From: Tannerella forsythia
GTDB lineage: Bacteria > Bacteroidota > Bacteroidia > Bacteroidales > Tannerellaceae
Length of the DNA: 64,000 bases
Direction of reading: 5' to 3'
NCBI RefSeq assembly: GCF_001006485.1
Contig: NZ_JUET01000119.1
Coordinates: forward strand, 124,001 to 188,000
The notes beneath the pieces are model-generated. The model was not told where the DNA came from. It ran no database searches and was given only the letters and a program-made list of their open reading frames with translations. Within the stretch, counting starts at the first letter, position 1. Every line of letters begins with the position of its first letter. Of the stretch, positions 1 through 8,219 are shown piece by piece. The position numbers and the translations under genes are program-made.

Positions 1-284
1 AAGGATTTCCGACAACCGATCTCGTATATGACAGACAAGAGAAAGCATTATTTGAATGTACCATATATAATGATGATTTCACCAATAAAAAAGAAGTATC
101 GTTAAAACCGGCATCCGGGCGCACGAACAATCGAAAAATCGCTGCCTGCATAGCTTTAGAAGCGTCCGGTCTTATAGAAGCTTATCAGAAAAATGAACTG
201 AAAGGACATTTAAAAGAAATCGCCTCGACATTAAACGAAGAATCCAACCCCGTCATTATGCTGATGAAATACAGGAAAAATTAA
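1..284 (+). CDS. 6-bladed beta-propeller lipoprotein, C-terminal fragment
   Basis: Only the last 93 codons lie in the window (reading frame begins at base 3); the start is beyond the left edge. The C-terminus aligns with that of the full-length protein encoded at 606-1775: the final ~25 residues (from LKEIAST to the stop) are the same, while the part before is only distantly similar. By that paralogy it is a member of the secreted 6-bladed beta-propeller (DUF5128-like) family of Bacteroidetes. Function is unknown; such proteins are usually surface or periplasmic lipoproteins. The abrupt change from weak similarity to near identity at about base 208 suggests recombination or gene conversion with the neighbour. 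Confidence 0.75.
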   Translation, partial: GFPTTDLVYDRQEKALFECTIYNDDFTNKKEVSLKPASGRTNNRKIAACIALEASGLIEAYQKNELKGHLKEIASTLNEESNPVIMLMKYRKN

Positions 285-523
285 GACGATTTTGGCGTTT
301 ACGTATATGTTTTTACGCATTATATAGAATGAATATAATTCATACGATGATTAAATCAGGCTTTCAGCCTTCTGTTTTATATGATACCTTTATTCCCAAG
401 GCTTACGCCATTGGGCTAAAATATAACGGACTTTCAGTCCTTCAAAAACAGATATTCATAAATAGAATAAGATGTCGTAAAGAATATATTCAAAAAGTTG
501 AAGCTCTGTATTATTTCAGCTAA
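208..523 (+). repeat. Direct repeat, copy 1 (gene 3' end plus palindromic DNA)
   Basis: Bases ~208-523 are nearly the same as ~1699-2014, about 1,491 bp downstream. The repeat covers the last ~75 bp of the propeller gene, its stop codon and ~240 bp of following DNA. The non-coding part holds short hairpins: GGCT-TTC-AGCC near 356, GGC-TTAC-GCC near 402 and GGACT-TTC-AGTCC near 430. It ends in one degenerate half-unit of the array found at 1985-2899. No gene is supported between 285 and 605; the small open frame at 329-523 is the repeat itself. Confidence 0.8.
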
Positions 524-605
524 ATAAGAAAAAGTTGAATATTGAGTAAATAATTAAATACATACTTCATGTAAGTTATAACTCTTTTATAAAAACATAG
601 TTGAT

Positions 606-1775
606 ATGAAAAAGATAATCCTCTCCTTTATCGTAATTCTGATAGCGAGTTGCACAGATACGGACTCTGCGACCCATATCATTACGGTGGATGTTTCAAA
701 ACAGTATCCTGAAAAGAATATGCTCGTCGAAGATATAGCGGAAATTGAGTACATAGCCCCCGAAACAAAGGACGATTATCTTTTTTCGTATGTTCTCGAC
801 ATCAGTGAAAATTTTATTATCGGAGGTAATCATGTAGAAAACAGTTTTATCTTTTTCAGTCGGGAAACAGGTAAGCCGGTAAGCAAAATCAATCGCTATG
901 GCAATGGTCCGGAAGAGTACAATTTAGCGGCGGCTTCGGTTTATTCGGAAAAAGACGACGAGTTTTTTATTCTTAACTATCCATCCGGAATAAATGTCTA
1001 CGGTAGAGACGGTACTTATAAGCGCAAGCTGAAATTTCGTGAAAGATCGTATCTTGGAGGCCCCGAAGCTTTTTATGATTATGATTCGGACAATTTATTG
1101 TTTTACGACGGCTTTCAAGGAGATATAAACGATTATCCCACGGCATTTGTTCTTCTTTCGAAGAAAGACGGAAGCATCACCAAAGAAATACCAATAGCTT
1201 ATGAGAAAAAAGTAAGTTTGATGTTTACGCAGAAAACGGACGGAAATGCCCTCGTAGGTTCCATGCCCGACGTCTACTTCGCTGTTTATAACGGCAACGA
1301 TTTTTTATTAACCGATTATTCGACAGATACGGTTTATCGCTTCACCCAAAATCAAGAGCTTATTCCCGTCTTAATCCGTAAGCCTTCTATTCAGACCATG
1401 GAGCCTAAAACTATTCTGCACAGCTGGCTCGAAACAGATAAATACCTCTTTCTATCGACTAATAAACTCGAAATAGATTGGAATGATCCGAGCGAATTTG
1501 ACGGTAAAGGTCTACTTGTTGAAAAAAGTTCCGGCGATATTTACGAAGCCATTGTTCGGATGAAGGATTATAAAGATAAAAATTTGATTCTTGGCCCCGG
1601 AGTTTTATCCCGTTCTCTCAAAGACTCTCAAACAGGATACATTGTTTTGCCCGCTGCCGAGTTATTAGAAGCCTTAGCCAACGAAAAGCTAAGCGGCAAA
1701 TTAAAAGAAATCGCCTCGACATTAAACGAAGAATCCAATCCCGTCATTATGCTGATGAAATACAGGAAAAATTAA
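606..1775 (+). CDS. 6-bladed beta-propeller lipoprotein
   Basis: A 389-aa protein with a lipoprotein signal peptide: MKK, a hydrophobic core and a lipobox with Cys16 (LIASC). The body matches the 6-bladed beta-propeller family of Bacteroidetes (DUF5128/BF3164-like), with the typical GNGPEEY motif near residue 100 that precedes a blade. Such proteins are exported and probably lipid-anchored; no substrate is known. Its last ~25 residues and downstream DNA are duplicated from, or into, the preceding gene. The start at 606 is supported by the signal peptide. It sits just upstream of the palindromic array and transposase, so its transcript probably runs into the repeats. Confidence 0.8.
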   Translation: MKKIILSFIVILIASCTDTDSATHIITVDVSKQYPEKNMLVEDIAEIEYIAPETKDDYLFSYVLDISENFIIGGNHVENSFIFFSRETGKPVSKINRYGNGPEEYNLAAASVYSEKDDEFFILNYPSGINVYGRDGTYKRKLKFRERSYLGGPEAFYDYDSDNLLFYDGFQGDINDYPTAFVLLSKKDGSITKEIPIAYEKKVSLMFTQKTDGNALVGSMPDVYFAVYNGNDFLLTDYSTDTVYRFTQNQELIPVLIRKPSIQTMEPKTILHSWLETDKYLFLSTNKLEIDWNDPSEFDGKGLLVEKSSGDIYEAIVRMKDYKDKNLILGPGVLSRSLKDSQTGYIVLPAAELLEALANEKLSGKLKEIASTLNEESNPVIMLMKYRKN

Positions 1776-2014
1776 GACGATTTCGGCGTTTATGTATATA
1801 TTTTTACGCTTTATATCAAATGAATATGATTTATACGATGATTAGATCAGACTTTCAGCCCTCTGTTTTATATGATACCTTTCTTCCCAAGGCTTACGCC
1901 ATTGGGCTGAAATATATCGGACTTTCAGTCCTCCAAAAACAGACATTCATAAATAGAATAAGATGCCGTAAAGAATATATTCAAAGAGGCAAAGCCCTGT
2001 ATTATTTCAGCCCA
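1699..2014 (+). repeat. Direct repeat, copy 2 (gene 3' end plus palindromic DNA)
   Basis: Second copy of the repeat at 208-523, with only scattered mismatches. It again includes the propeller gene's 3' end, the stop codon and the hairpin-rich tail (AAGGCTTACGCC near 1890, GGACT-TTC-AGTCC near 1918). Where copy 1 stops after one degenerate half-unit, copy 2 continues into the 11-unit array. The hairpins resemble REP-type palindromes. Confidence 0.8.
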
Positions 2015-2920
2015 ATGTGCAGCGAAGCGGAGCGTTGGGGACAATATCAAGTATATTATCAACAACAAAGGGGCAAAGCCCCGTATTATTTCAGCCCAAT
2101 GTGCAGCGAAGCGGAGCGTTGGGGACAATATCAAGTATATTATCAACAACAAAGGGGTAAAGCCCCGCATTATTTTAGCCCAATGTGCAGCGAAGCGGAG
2201 CGTTGGGGGCAATGTCGAGTACATTATCAATACCAAAGGGGCAAAGCCCTGCATTATTTTAGCCCAATGTGCAGCGAAGCGGAGCGTTGGGGGCAATGTC
2301 GAGTACATTATCAATACCAAAGGGGCAAAGCCCCGTATTATTTCAGCCCAATGTGCAGCGAAGCGAAGCGTTGGGGGCAAGGTCGAATATATCATCAACA
2401 ACAAAGGGGCAAAGCCCTGTATTATTTCAGCCCAATGTGCAGCGAAGCGGAGCGTTGGGGACAATGTCGAGTATATTATCAACAACAAAGGGGCAAAGCC
2501 CCGTATTATTTCAGTCTAATGTGCAGCGAAGCGGAGCGTTGGGGGCAATATCAAGTATATTATCAACAACAAAGAGGCAAAGCCCTGTATTATTTCAGCC
2601 CAATGTGTAGCGAAGCGGAGCGTTGGGGGCAATATCAAATATATTATCAATACCAAAGGGGTAAAGCCCCGCATTATTTTAACTCAATGTGCAGCGAAGC
2701 GGAGCGTTGGGGGCAATATCAAGTATATTATCAACAACAAAGGGATAAAGCCCCGCATTATTTTAGCCCAATGTGCAGCGAAGCGGAGCGTTGGGGGCAA
2801 TATCAAATATATTATCAATACCCAAGGGGTAAAGCCCCGTATTATTTCAGCCCAATGTGCAGCGAAGCGGAGCGTTGGGGGCAAGGTCAAATACATTATT
2901 CAGGAGGGCTGAAAGCCTGA
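1847..2920. repeat. Inverted ends bracketing the palindrome array
   Basis: The segment starts at 1847-1865 (TCAGACTTTCAG then CCCTCTG) and ends at 2901-2920 (CAGGAGGGCT then GAAAGCCTGA). The right end is the reverse complement of the left with about two differences, so the ~1.07-kb array lies between imperfect inverted ~20-bp ends, 16 bp before the transposase start codon. Each end also contains a small hairpin (AGGCT-TTC-AGCCT type). This is seen in the sequence; that it marks a mobile unit is inference. Confidence 0.6.
1985..2899 (+). repeat. Tandem array of 84-bp palindromic (REP-like) units, 11 copies
   Basis: Ten full 84-bp units followed by an 11th of about 75 bp. Each unit carries hairpin 1, GGGGC-AAA-GCCCC (variants GGGGT and CCCTG occur), then a longer imperfect palindrome from CCCAATGTGC to GAGCGTTGGG with wobble pairs. 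An AT-rich spacer follows that varies between CAATATCAAGT and CAATGTCGAGT types and ends ATCAACAACAA or ATCAATACCAA. The palindromic half is strongly conserved and the spacer less so. Because 84 is a multiple of three and the unit lacks stops, long open frames run through it on both strands; none looks like a real protein. It abuts a Y1 transposase, as REP/BIME arrays do. Confidence 0.85.
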
Positions 2921-2935
2921 CATAAAAAGAAAAAT

Positions 2936-3382
2936 ATGCCTCAATCATTAGCTAAACTTTATATCCATATTATTTTCCATATAAAATCTACGAGTGTCCC
3001 AATCCGAAAACAGGATGCTCACGAATTGTATGCATATATTGGCTCCATTATTAAATCTGCGGATTCCATTCCCATTATGATTAACGGTATGGAAGATCAT
3101 ATTCATATTTTGTGTGCCCTGTCAAAAAATATATCTTTAGCTAAACTAATTGAGAAAATAAAAAGTTCAAGCAGTAAATGGATAAAGGGGAAAGATAACT
3201 ACTATCATCATTTCGCATGGCAAGGAGGGTATGGAGGTTTTTCCGTAAGTCCTTCTTTGTACGACAAAACGACGCAATATATTTTAAAACAAGAAGAACA
3301 TCATCGAAGATTAACATTTAAAGAAGAATATCTCCTTTTTCTAAAAGAATATAATATACAATATGATGAAAACTATCTATAA
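2936..3382 (+). CDS. Y1 (HUH) transposase, IS200/REP-associated type
   Basis: A 148-aa single-domain protein of the Y1 transposase (TnpA/RAYT) family, which cuts and joins single-stranded DNA next to hairpins through a tyrosine-DNA link. Visible motifs are the HUH metal site HIH at residues 55-57 and a C-terminal tract FSVS, then QYILKQEEHH, where Tyr115 is the likely nucleophile. The C-terminus (EYLLFLKEY, YDENYL) is typical of the Bacteroidetes group. Length is normal, so it may be active. It lies between the 11-unit palindrome array (16 bp upstream) and another degenerate copy of the same palindromic DNA downstream, as for a REP-associated transposase. No TnpB partner is present. Confidence 0.9.
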   Translation: MPQSLAKLYIHIIFHIKSTSVPIRKQDAHELYAYIGSIIKSADSIPIMINGMEDHIHILCALSKNISLAKLIEKIKSSSSKWIKGKDNYYHHFAWQGGYGGFSVSPSLYDKTTQYILKQEEHHRRLTFKEEYLLFLKEYNIQYDENYL

Positions 3383-3392
3383 AAAAATAAAT

Positions 3393-3515
3393 CCGGACAT
3401 TCCATGCGCTGCATTATATAAAACCTTTATGCGTAAGGCTTACGCCATTGGAATGAAATATCGTGAAAAGAACAAAGCCCTGCCTTATTTCAGTCTGATA
3501 TGTAATAAAGCAGAG
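3393..3515 (+). repeat. Degenerate third copy of the palindromic leader
   Basis: Downstream of the transposase, bases ~3393-3515 align with the head of the repeats at 350-450 and 1850-1950. They share the TATATAAAACCTTT-like stretch, AAGGCTTACGCCATTGG and GAAATAT, followed by an AAAGCCCTG and TTATTTCAGTCTGAT remnant of one array unit. It has the same orientation as the upstream copies, so the transposase is flanked on both sides by related DNA. Confidence 0.65.
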
Positions 3516-3554
3516 ACTTCGGTAAAAAGAATTTACGTTTAATTCTTCTTGTTT

Positions 3555-6500
3555 ATGATCAAATTTCTTCTTCAACGTCCTGTTGCCGTGCTGATGGTTT
3601 TCCTCGCTTGTGTGATTATCGGCATCATCACCTACGCCACGCTGCCCGTGTCGCTCTTGCCCGACATTGCCATCCCCGAAATCACCGTGCAGATAACCGG
3701 CGACAACATGTCCGCCCGCGAATTGGAAAACACCGCCGTCAAACCCGTTCGCCGTCAACTCATGCAGACCGGCAAACTCCGCGATATTCGTAGCGAGACT
3801 CGCGACGGATCCGCCATTATTCGCTTAAAATTCGACTACGGCACCCATACCGACCTCGCCTTTATCGAAGTAAACGAGAAAATCGACGCGGCGATGAACA
3901 ACCTTCCGCGCGACTTCCGCCGCCCTCGCGTTATCAAAGCCAGCGCCGCCGATATTCCCGTCTTCTACCTCAATCTTACGTTGAAGGACGACAAACCTTA
4001 TACCGTGACCGACGAACAAAAGTTCCTCGACCTTTCCGAGTTCGCCGATAACGTCGTTAAGCGCCGGATTGAGCAGTTATCCGAAGTCGCGATGGCCGAT
4101 ATGACAGGCTTGATGCACCGTCATGTACAGATTGTTCCCGATATCGACAAGTTGAAATCCGCTTCTATCAACTTGAACGATATTGAAAGGACGTTGGCAG
4201 CCAACAATATCGAGCCCGGCAGCATGATTGTGCGCGACGGTTATTATGAATACAACATTAAATTCTCATCGCTGCTGCGCACGCCCGATGATGTCCGCAA
4301 CATTTATTTGCGTAAGGACGAACGTATTTTTCAGCTCAAAGATTTGGCAAAAATTAACGTCGTGCGTCAAGCCGAGACAGGCCTTTCGCTTATTAACGGC
4401 AAGCGTGCTGTCACACTCGGCATCATCAAGCAAGCCGACGAAACGATGAAAAATCTTAAAAACTCCCTCGGCGAAACCATTACCGACCTTGAGCGCAGTT
4501 ATCCCGACGTAGAATTTACGATTAACCGCAACCAGACCGAATTGCTCGACTACACGATTTCCAACCTCAAGGAAAATCTTTCGCTCGGCTTCCTGCTTGT
4601 GTTTATCGTCGCCCTGCTCTTTTTGGGCGATGCCCAGTCGCCTATTGTAATCGGCATCAGTATGGTAACTTCGCTCGTGACTTCGTTTATCTTTTTCTAT
4701 CTTTTCGGACAGTCGCTCAACATCATTTCTTTATCCGGGCTTATCCTCGCCTTGGGAATGATGATCGACAGTTCCATTATCGTGACCGATATTATCAGTC
4801 AGTACCGTATGCAAGGAACCTCCCTCGAAGAAGCCTGTATACGCGGTACGAACGAAGTAATTACCCCCATTCTCAGTTCGACGTTCACTACTATCGCCGT
4901 ATTCGTGCCTCTTGTATTTATGAGCGGCATCGCGGGTGCTATCTTCTTTGCGCAGGCCTTTGCCGTCAGCGTTGGGTTGCTTGTGTCATACTTTACGGGC
5001 ATTATGCTGTTGCCGGTGCTGTATAAAATCATCTACGGCATACGTTTTCGGAAGTTGTCGGCCGGTAATTTCTTCGTGCGCGTGCAAGAAGGCATCGACC
5101 GTTGGGCCTTTCGTTGGTACGACCGGGGGATTGAATGGGTCTTCCGTCATAAAACCGTCACCTTTTTGTTTTTGCTGCTCTCCATTCCTTTTTGCGTGCT
5201 GATGTTCCGCATTATGCCGAAGTCTACCATGCCTCATATCGACCACACCGAAACGATGGTCATGGTAGAATGGAACGAAAACATTCACGTAGACGAAAAT
5301 AACCGGAGGATTTGCGAACTGATGAAGTATGCCGATACGTTGACGATCGAACATGCCGGTTATGTCGGTCACCGTCAATATCTTCTCGACAAAGAAAATG
5401 ACTTGTCCCCGTCCGAAGCGCGACTTTACTTCCGCACGGCCAAAGCGTTGGATATCGACAAATTAAAAGGCCACCTCGCCGAATGGACGAAAGCGAACTA
5501 TCCGCAAGCTGTCATCACATTTTCTCCTCCCGAAAACATCTTCGAGAAAATATTCGACACCTCCGAAGCCGATGTCGTCGCGCAGCTTTATCCTGTCAAG
5601 CGCGATCACATCCCTGACGCCGCTGCGATCCGTCATATCGAGCAGCGGCTGAAGTCGGCCACCGAGGTCGAAGCCGAAGGCATTCCCTTTGAGCAGCAGT
5701 TCACCGTTGCCATCGATAAGGAGAAGTTGCTGCTTTATGATGTCGATTATAACGAAGTATATCGCACGTTGCGCACCGCTTTTCGCGAGAATCGGATCGC
5801 TACGCTGCGCTCCTATCAGCAATATCTCCCGATCTCGCTCGCAGGTAAGCAGCAGACTGTCGAAGAAGTCTTGCGTGAAACGCTTGTGCAGACCGTTCCG
5901 GCCACCGGTCGCGCCTCCATGTTCATTCCGTTACAGGCACTGGTAAGCATCAGTCGCGGCGAAGACGTTAAAACCATCGTTGCCGGCAAAAACGGCGAAT
6001 ACGTTCCCATAAATTATTACGACGTAAAAGATCCCGAAGCCTTGATTAAAAAAGCCGACGAGGCGATTCGCAGTGACGCGTCGTGGGAAGCCGTTTTCGG
6101 AGGAAGTTTTTTCTCCAATCAACAGATGCTGGGCGAATTGGTCGTGATTTTGCTCGTATCTATGCTGCTCATGTACTTTATCCTTTCTTCGCAGTTCGAA
6201 AGTTTCCTGCAACCGCTCATCGTACTGGCCGAAATCCCCATCGACATCGGTTTCGCGCTCGTTTTGCTCCGGCTCACCGGTCATACGCTCAACCTGATGA
6301 GCGCCATCGGACTGATCGTTACCAGCGGAATCATCATCAACGACAGTATCTTGAAGCTCGACATGATCAATGAATTGCGCAAAAAAGGCATCCCTCTGAT
6401 GGAAGCCATTCATACAGCGGGGGTCAAACGCTTGCGTGCCATTATCATGACATCACTGACCACCATTTTCGCCATGGTCCCCCTACTTTTCTCGTTCGAT

Positions 6501-6647
6501 TTGGGCTCCGAATTGCAAAAGCCTCTTGCGCTCGCCATGATCGGGACAATGGTCATCGGAGTGCTCGTCAGTCTGTTTATTATCCCGTTGGTTTATTGGG
6601 CAATCTATCGGAAAGCAGATCATCGGTATCACGAAATCAAAAAATAA
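3555..6647 (+). CDS. RND-family efflux permease (AcrB-like)
   Basis: A 1,030-aa inner-membrane protein of the resistance-nodulation-division superfamily: N-terminal TM1 (IKFLLQRPVAV), a large periplasmic loop, TM2-6, a second periplasmic loop and TM8-12. TM4 has Asp405 (GMMIDSS), the proton-relay position, but the second Asp of AcrB is Ser406. TM10 has IIIND around residue 929 in place of the AcrB Lys. I chose ATG 3555 over the TTG six bases upstream. The TolC-like gene follows 9 bp after, so they are co-transcribed. No membrane fusion protein is encoded in the window. Substrate is unknown. Confidence 0.9.
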   Translation: MIKFLLQRPVAVLMVFLACVIIGIITYATLPVSLLPDIAIPEITVQITGDNMSARELENTAVKPVRRQLMQTGKLRDIRSETRDGSAIIRLKFDYGTHTDLAFIEVNEKIDAAMNNLPRDFRRPRVIKASAADIPVFYLNLTLKDDKPYTVTDEQKFLDLSEFADNVVKRRIEQLSEVAMADMTGLMHRHVQIVPDIDKLKSASINLNDIERTLAANNIEPGSMIVRDGYYEYNIKFSSLLRTPDDVRNIYLRKDERIFQLKDLAKINVVRQAETGLSLINGKRAVTLGIIKQADETMKNLKNSLGETITDLERSYPDVEFTINRNQTELLDYTISNLKENLSLGFLLVFIVALLFLGDAQSPIVIGISMVTSLVTSFIFFYLFGQSLNIISLSGLILALGMMIDSSIIVTDIISQYRMQGTSLEEACIRGTNEVITPILSSTFTTIAVFVPLVFMSGIAGAIFFAQAFAVSVGLLVSYFTGIMLLPVLYKIIYGIRFRKLSAGNFFVRVQEGIDRWAFRWYDRGIEWVFRHKTVTFLFLLLSIPFCVLMFRIMPKSTMPHIDHTETMVMVEWNENIHVDENNRRICELMKYADTLTIEHAGYVGHRQYLLDKENDLSPSEARLYFRTAKALDIDKLKGHLAEWTKANYPQAVITFSPPENIFEKIFDTSEADVVAQLYPVKRDHIPDAAAIRHIEQRLKSATEVEAEGIPFEQQFTVAIDKEKLLLYDVDYNEVYRTLRTAFRENRIATLRSYQQYLPISLAGKQQTVEEVLRETLVQTVPATGRASMFIPLQALVSISRGEDVKTIVAGKNGEYVPINYYDVKDPEALIKKADEAIRSDASWEAVFGGSFFSNQQMLGELVVILLVSMLLMYFILSSQFESFLQPLIVLAEIPIDIGFALVLLRLTGHTLNLMSAIGLIVTSGIIINDSILKLDMINELRKKGIPLMEAIHTAGVKRLRAIIMTSLTTIFAMVPLLFSFDLGSELQKPLALAMIGTMVIGVLVSLFIIPLVYWAIYRKADHRYHEIKK

Positions 6648-6656
6648 AAAACGGAT

Positions 6657-8180
6657 ATGAAAACGCTAAAGAAATACGAAGATTTAATCAAAAAGTGCGG
6701 CTTTATCACGTTCGCAGTTCTGCTATGCGGGCTGTGCGGCTTCCGTTTATCGGCGCAACAACCCGGCACGGTCACCCTTAACCTCGAAGAAACCGTGCGC
6801 CTTGCCGGCGACAGCTCCCTGTCCGCCTTTCGTGCCAAGAACATGTACATGGCTAACTATTGGGAATATCGTTCTTTCCGGGCCGATCGCTTACCTTCGC
6901 TGAGCCTCGGCATGACTCCGCTGAGCTATAAACATTCTTTCACCAACCGGTACGATTCGCAGCAGGATATCGACATCTATCGCCGGCAACAGACGCTTGC
7001 TTCTTACGGTAATTTATCCGCGAAGCAAAATTTTGACCTTACGGGAGGAACATTTTCCATCCATACGGGATTAGGTTATATTCAGAATTTCGGGAAGAAC
7101 GAAAAAAGTCAGTTTAGCAGTATTCCTGTCAGTATCGGATATAATCAGGAGCTGATCGGTTACAATCGTTTCCGCTGGGAAAGAAAAATTGCGCCCCTCA
7201 AATTTGAAAAGGCGCAGAAAGAATTGATTGCACAGTTGGAAGAAACGGCCGAAGTCGCCGCGGGTTATTTTTTCGACTTGGCGATGGCGCAAGCTGAATA
7301 TGAGCTGGCCGAAGAAAATCGCAGCAATACCGAAAAACTGTACCGTATCGGCGAAGAGAAATACAAAATCGCATCCATCGGACAGGCCGAACTGTTTACG
7401 TTGAAGCTCGACCGCGTAAATGCGCAAAATTCGTTTCAGAATGCCGAGATTCGTCTCAAACGTGCCATGTTCGCGCTCGCTGCTTACCTGAACTTCGACA
7501 AAAACACGAAAATTACGCTGCAATTACCCGACTACCCCAAAACATTCGCCATCTCGACAGACGATGCACTCATGCACGCCCGCCAAAATAATCCCCGCTA
7601 CCTCGAATCGAAGCGCCAACTGCTCGAATCTCAACAAAAGTTGGACAAAACACGAAAGGAAGCGCTGTTTAACGCCGGCTTCTCGGCCAGTATCGGCTTT
7701 AATCAAATTGCCAATACCTTCCGCGATGTCTATCGTAATCCTTCGCAGCGGGAATTTGTGGAGCTTACGCTTTCCATTCCCCTCGTCGACTGGGGCGTGC
7801 GCAAGGGACAGTACAATATGGCCAAAAGCAACCTCAATATCGTGCAACTCACCGCGCAGCAAGACGAACTTCGCCTCGAGGAAGACATCATTATGACCGT
7901 TGGCGATTTCACCATGCAGCAACAGATGATCCGCAGCGCCGAAGAAGCCGTCGAATTGGCAAAAGTCGCCTACGAACAGACGCAGGAACGGTTTATTATC
8001 GGCAAAGCAGACATCAGCAGTCTCACTCTTTCAACGAACCGTCGGCAGGAAGCGCAGCGCAACTATATCGCCGCCCTGAAAAACTATTGGCAAAGCTATT
8101 TCAAGTTGCGTAAACTCACCCTTTTCGATTTTGAAAAGAACCGCACCATCGAAATAGACTTTAACGCGATCAGAAAATGA
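6657..8180 (+). CDS. TolC-family outer membrane efflux protein
   Basis: A 507-aa protein with an N-terminal signal region (hydrophobic to about residue 33, ending FRLSAQ). It has the two-fold outer membrane efflux protein architecture: long, Ala/Glu/Gln-rich helical stretches such as QEERFIIGKADIS near the C-terminus. It should form a trimeric outer-membrane and periplasmic tunnel for the RND permeases on either side. It starts 9 bp after the upstream permease. The lipoprotein gene that follows is closely spaced, so a single operon is likely. Confidence 0.88.
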   Translation: MKTLKKYEDLIKKCGFITFAVLLCGLCGFRLSAQQPGTVTLNLEETVRLAGDSSLSAFRAKNMYMANYWEYRSFRADRLPSLSLGMTPLSYKHSFTNRYDSQQDIDIYRRQQTLASYGNLSAKQNFDLTGGTFSIHTGLGYIQNFGKNEKSQFSSIPVSIGYNQELIGYNRFRWERKIAPLKFEKAQKELIAQLEETAEVAAGYFFDLAMAQAEYELAEENRSNTEKLYRIGEEKYKIASIGQAELFTLKLDRVNAQNSFQNAEIRLKRAMFALAAYLNFDKNTKITLQLPDYPKTFAISTDDALMHARQNNPRYLESKRQLLESQQKLDKTRKEALFNAGFSASIGFNQIANTFRDVYRNPSQREFVELTLSIPLVDWGVRKGQYNMAKSNLNIVQLTAQQDELRLEEDIIMTVGDFTMQQQMIRSAEEAVELAKVAYEQTQERFIIGKADISSLTLSTNRRQEAQRNYIAALKNYWQSYFKLRKLTLFDFEKNRTIEIDFNAIRK

Positions 8181-8219
8181 ATGGAAACATATTCAATAAT
8201 CGAAAAAATAAATATACCT

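Noticed and set aside
329-523. A 64-codon small gene
   Set aside because: It lies wholly in the duplicated palindromic tail and matches the false frame of the second copy.
1985-2899. CRISPR array
   Set aside because: The whole unit repeats; there are no unique spacers, the variable part takes only a few forms, and no cas genes are near.
1820-2920. A 366-codon open frame through the tandem array, possibly a repeat protein
   Set aside because: Similar long frames exist on the other strand and in another plus frame because the unit is 84 bp without stops. The palindromes are the conserved part, there is no signal or fold, and the product is rich in Cys/Trp/Met in unnatural combinations.
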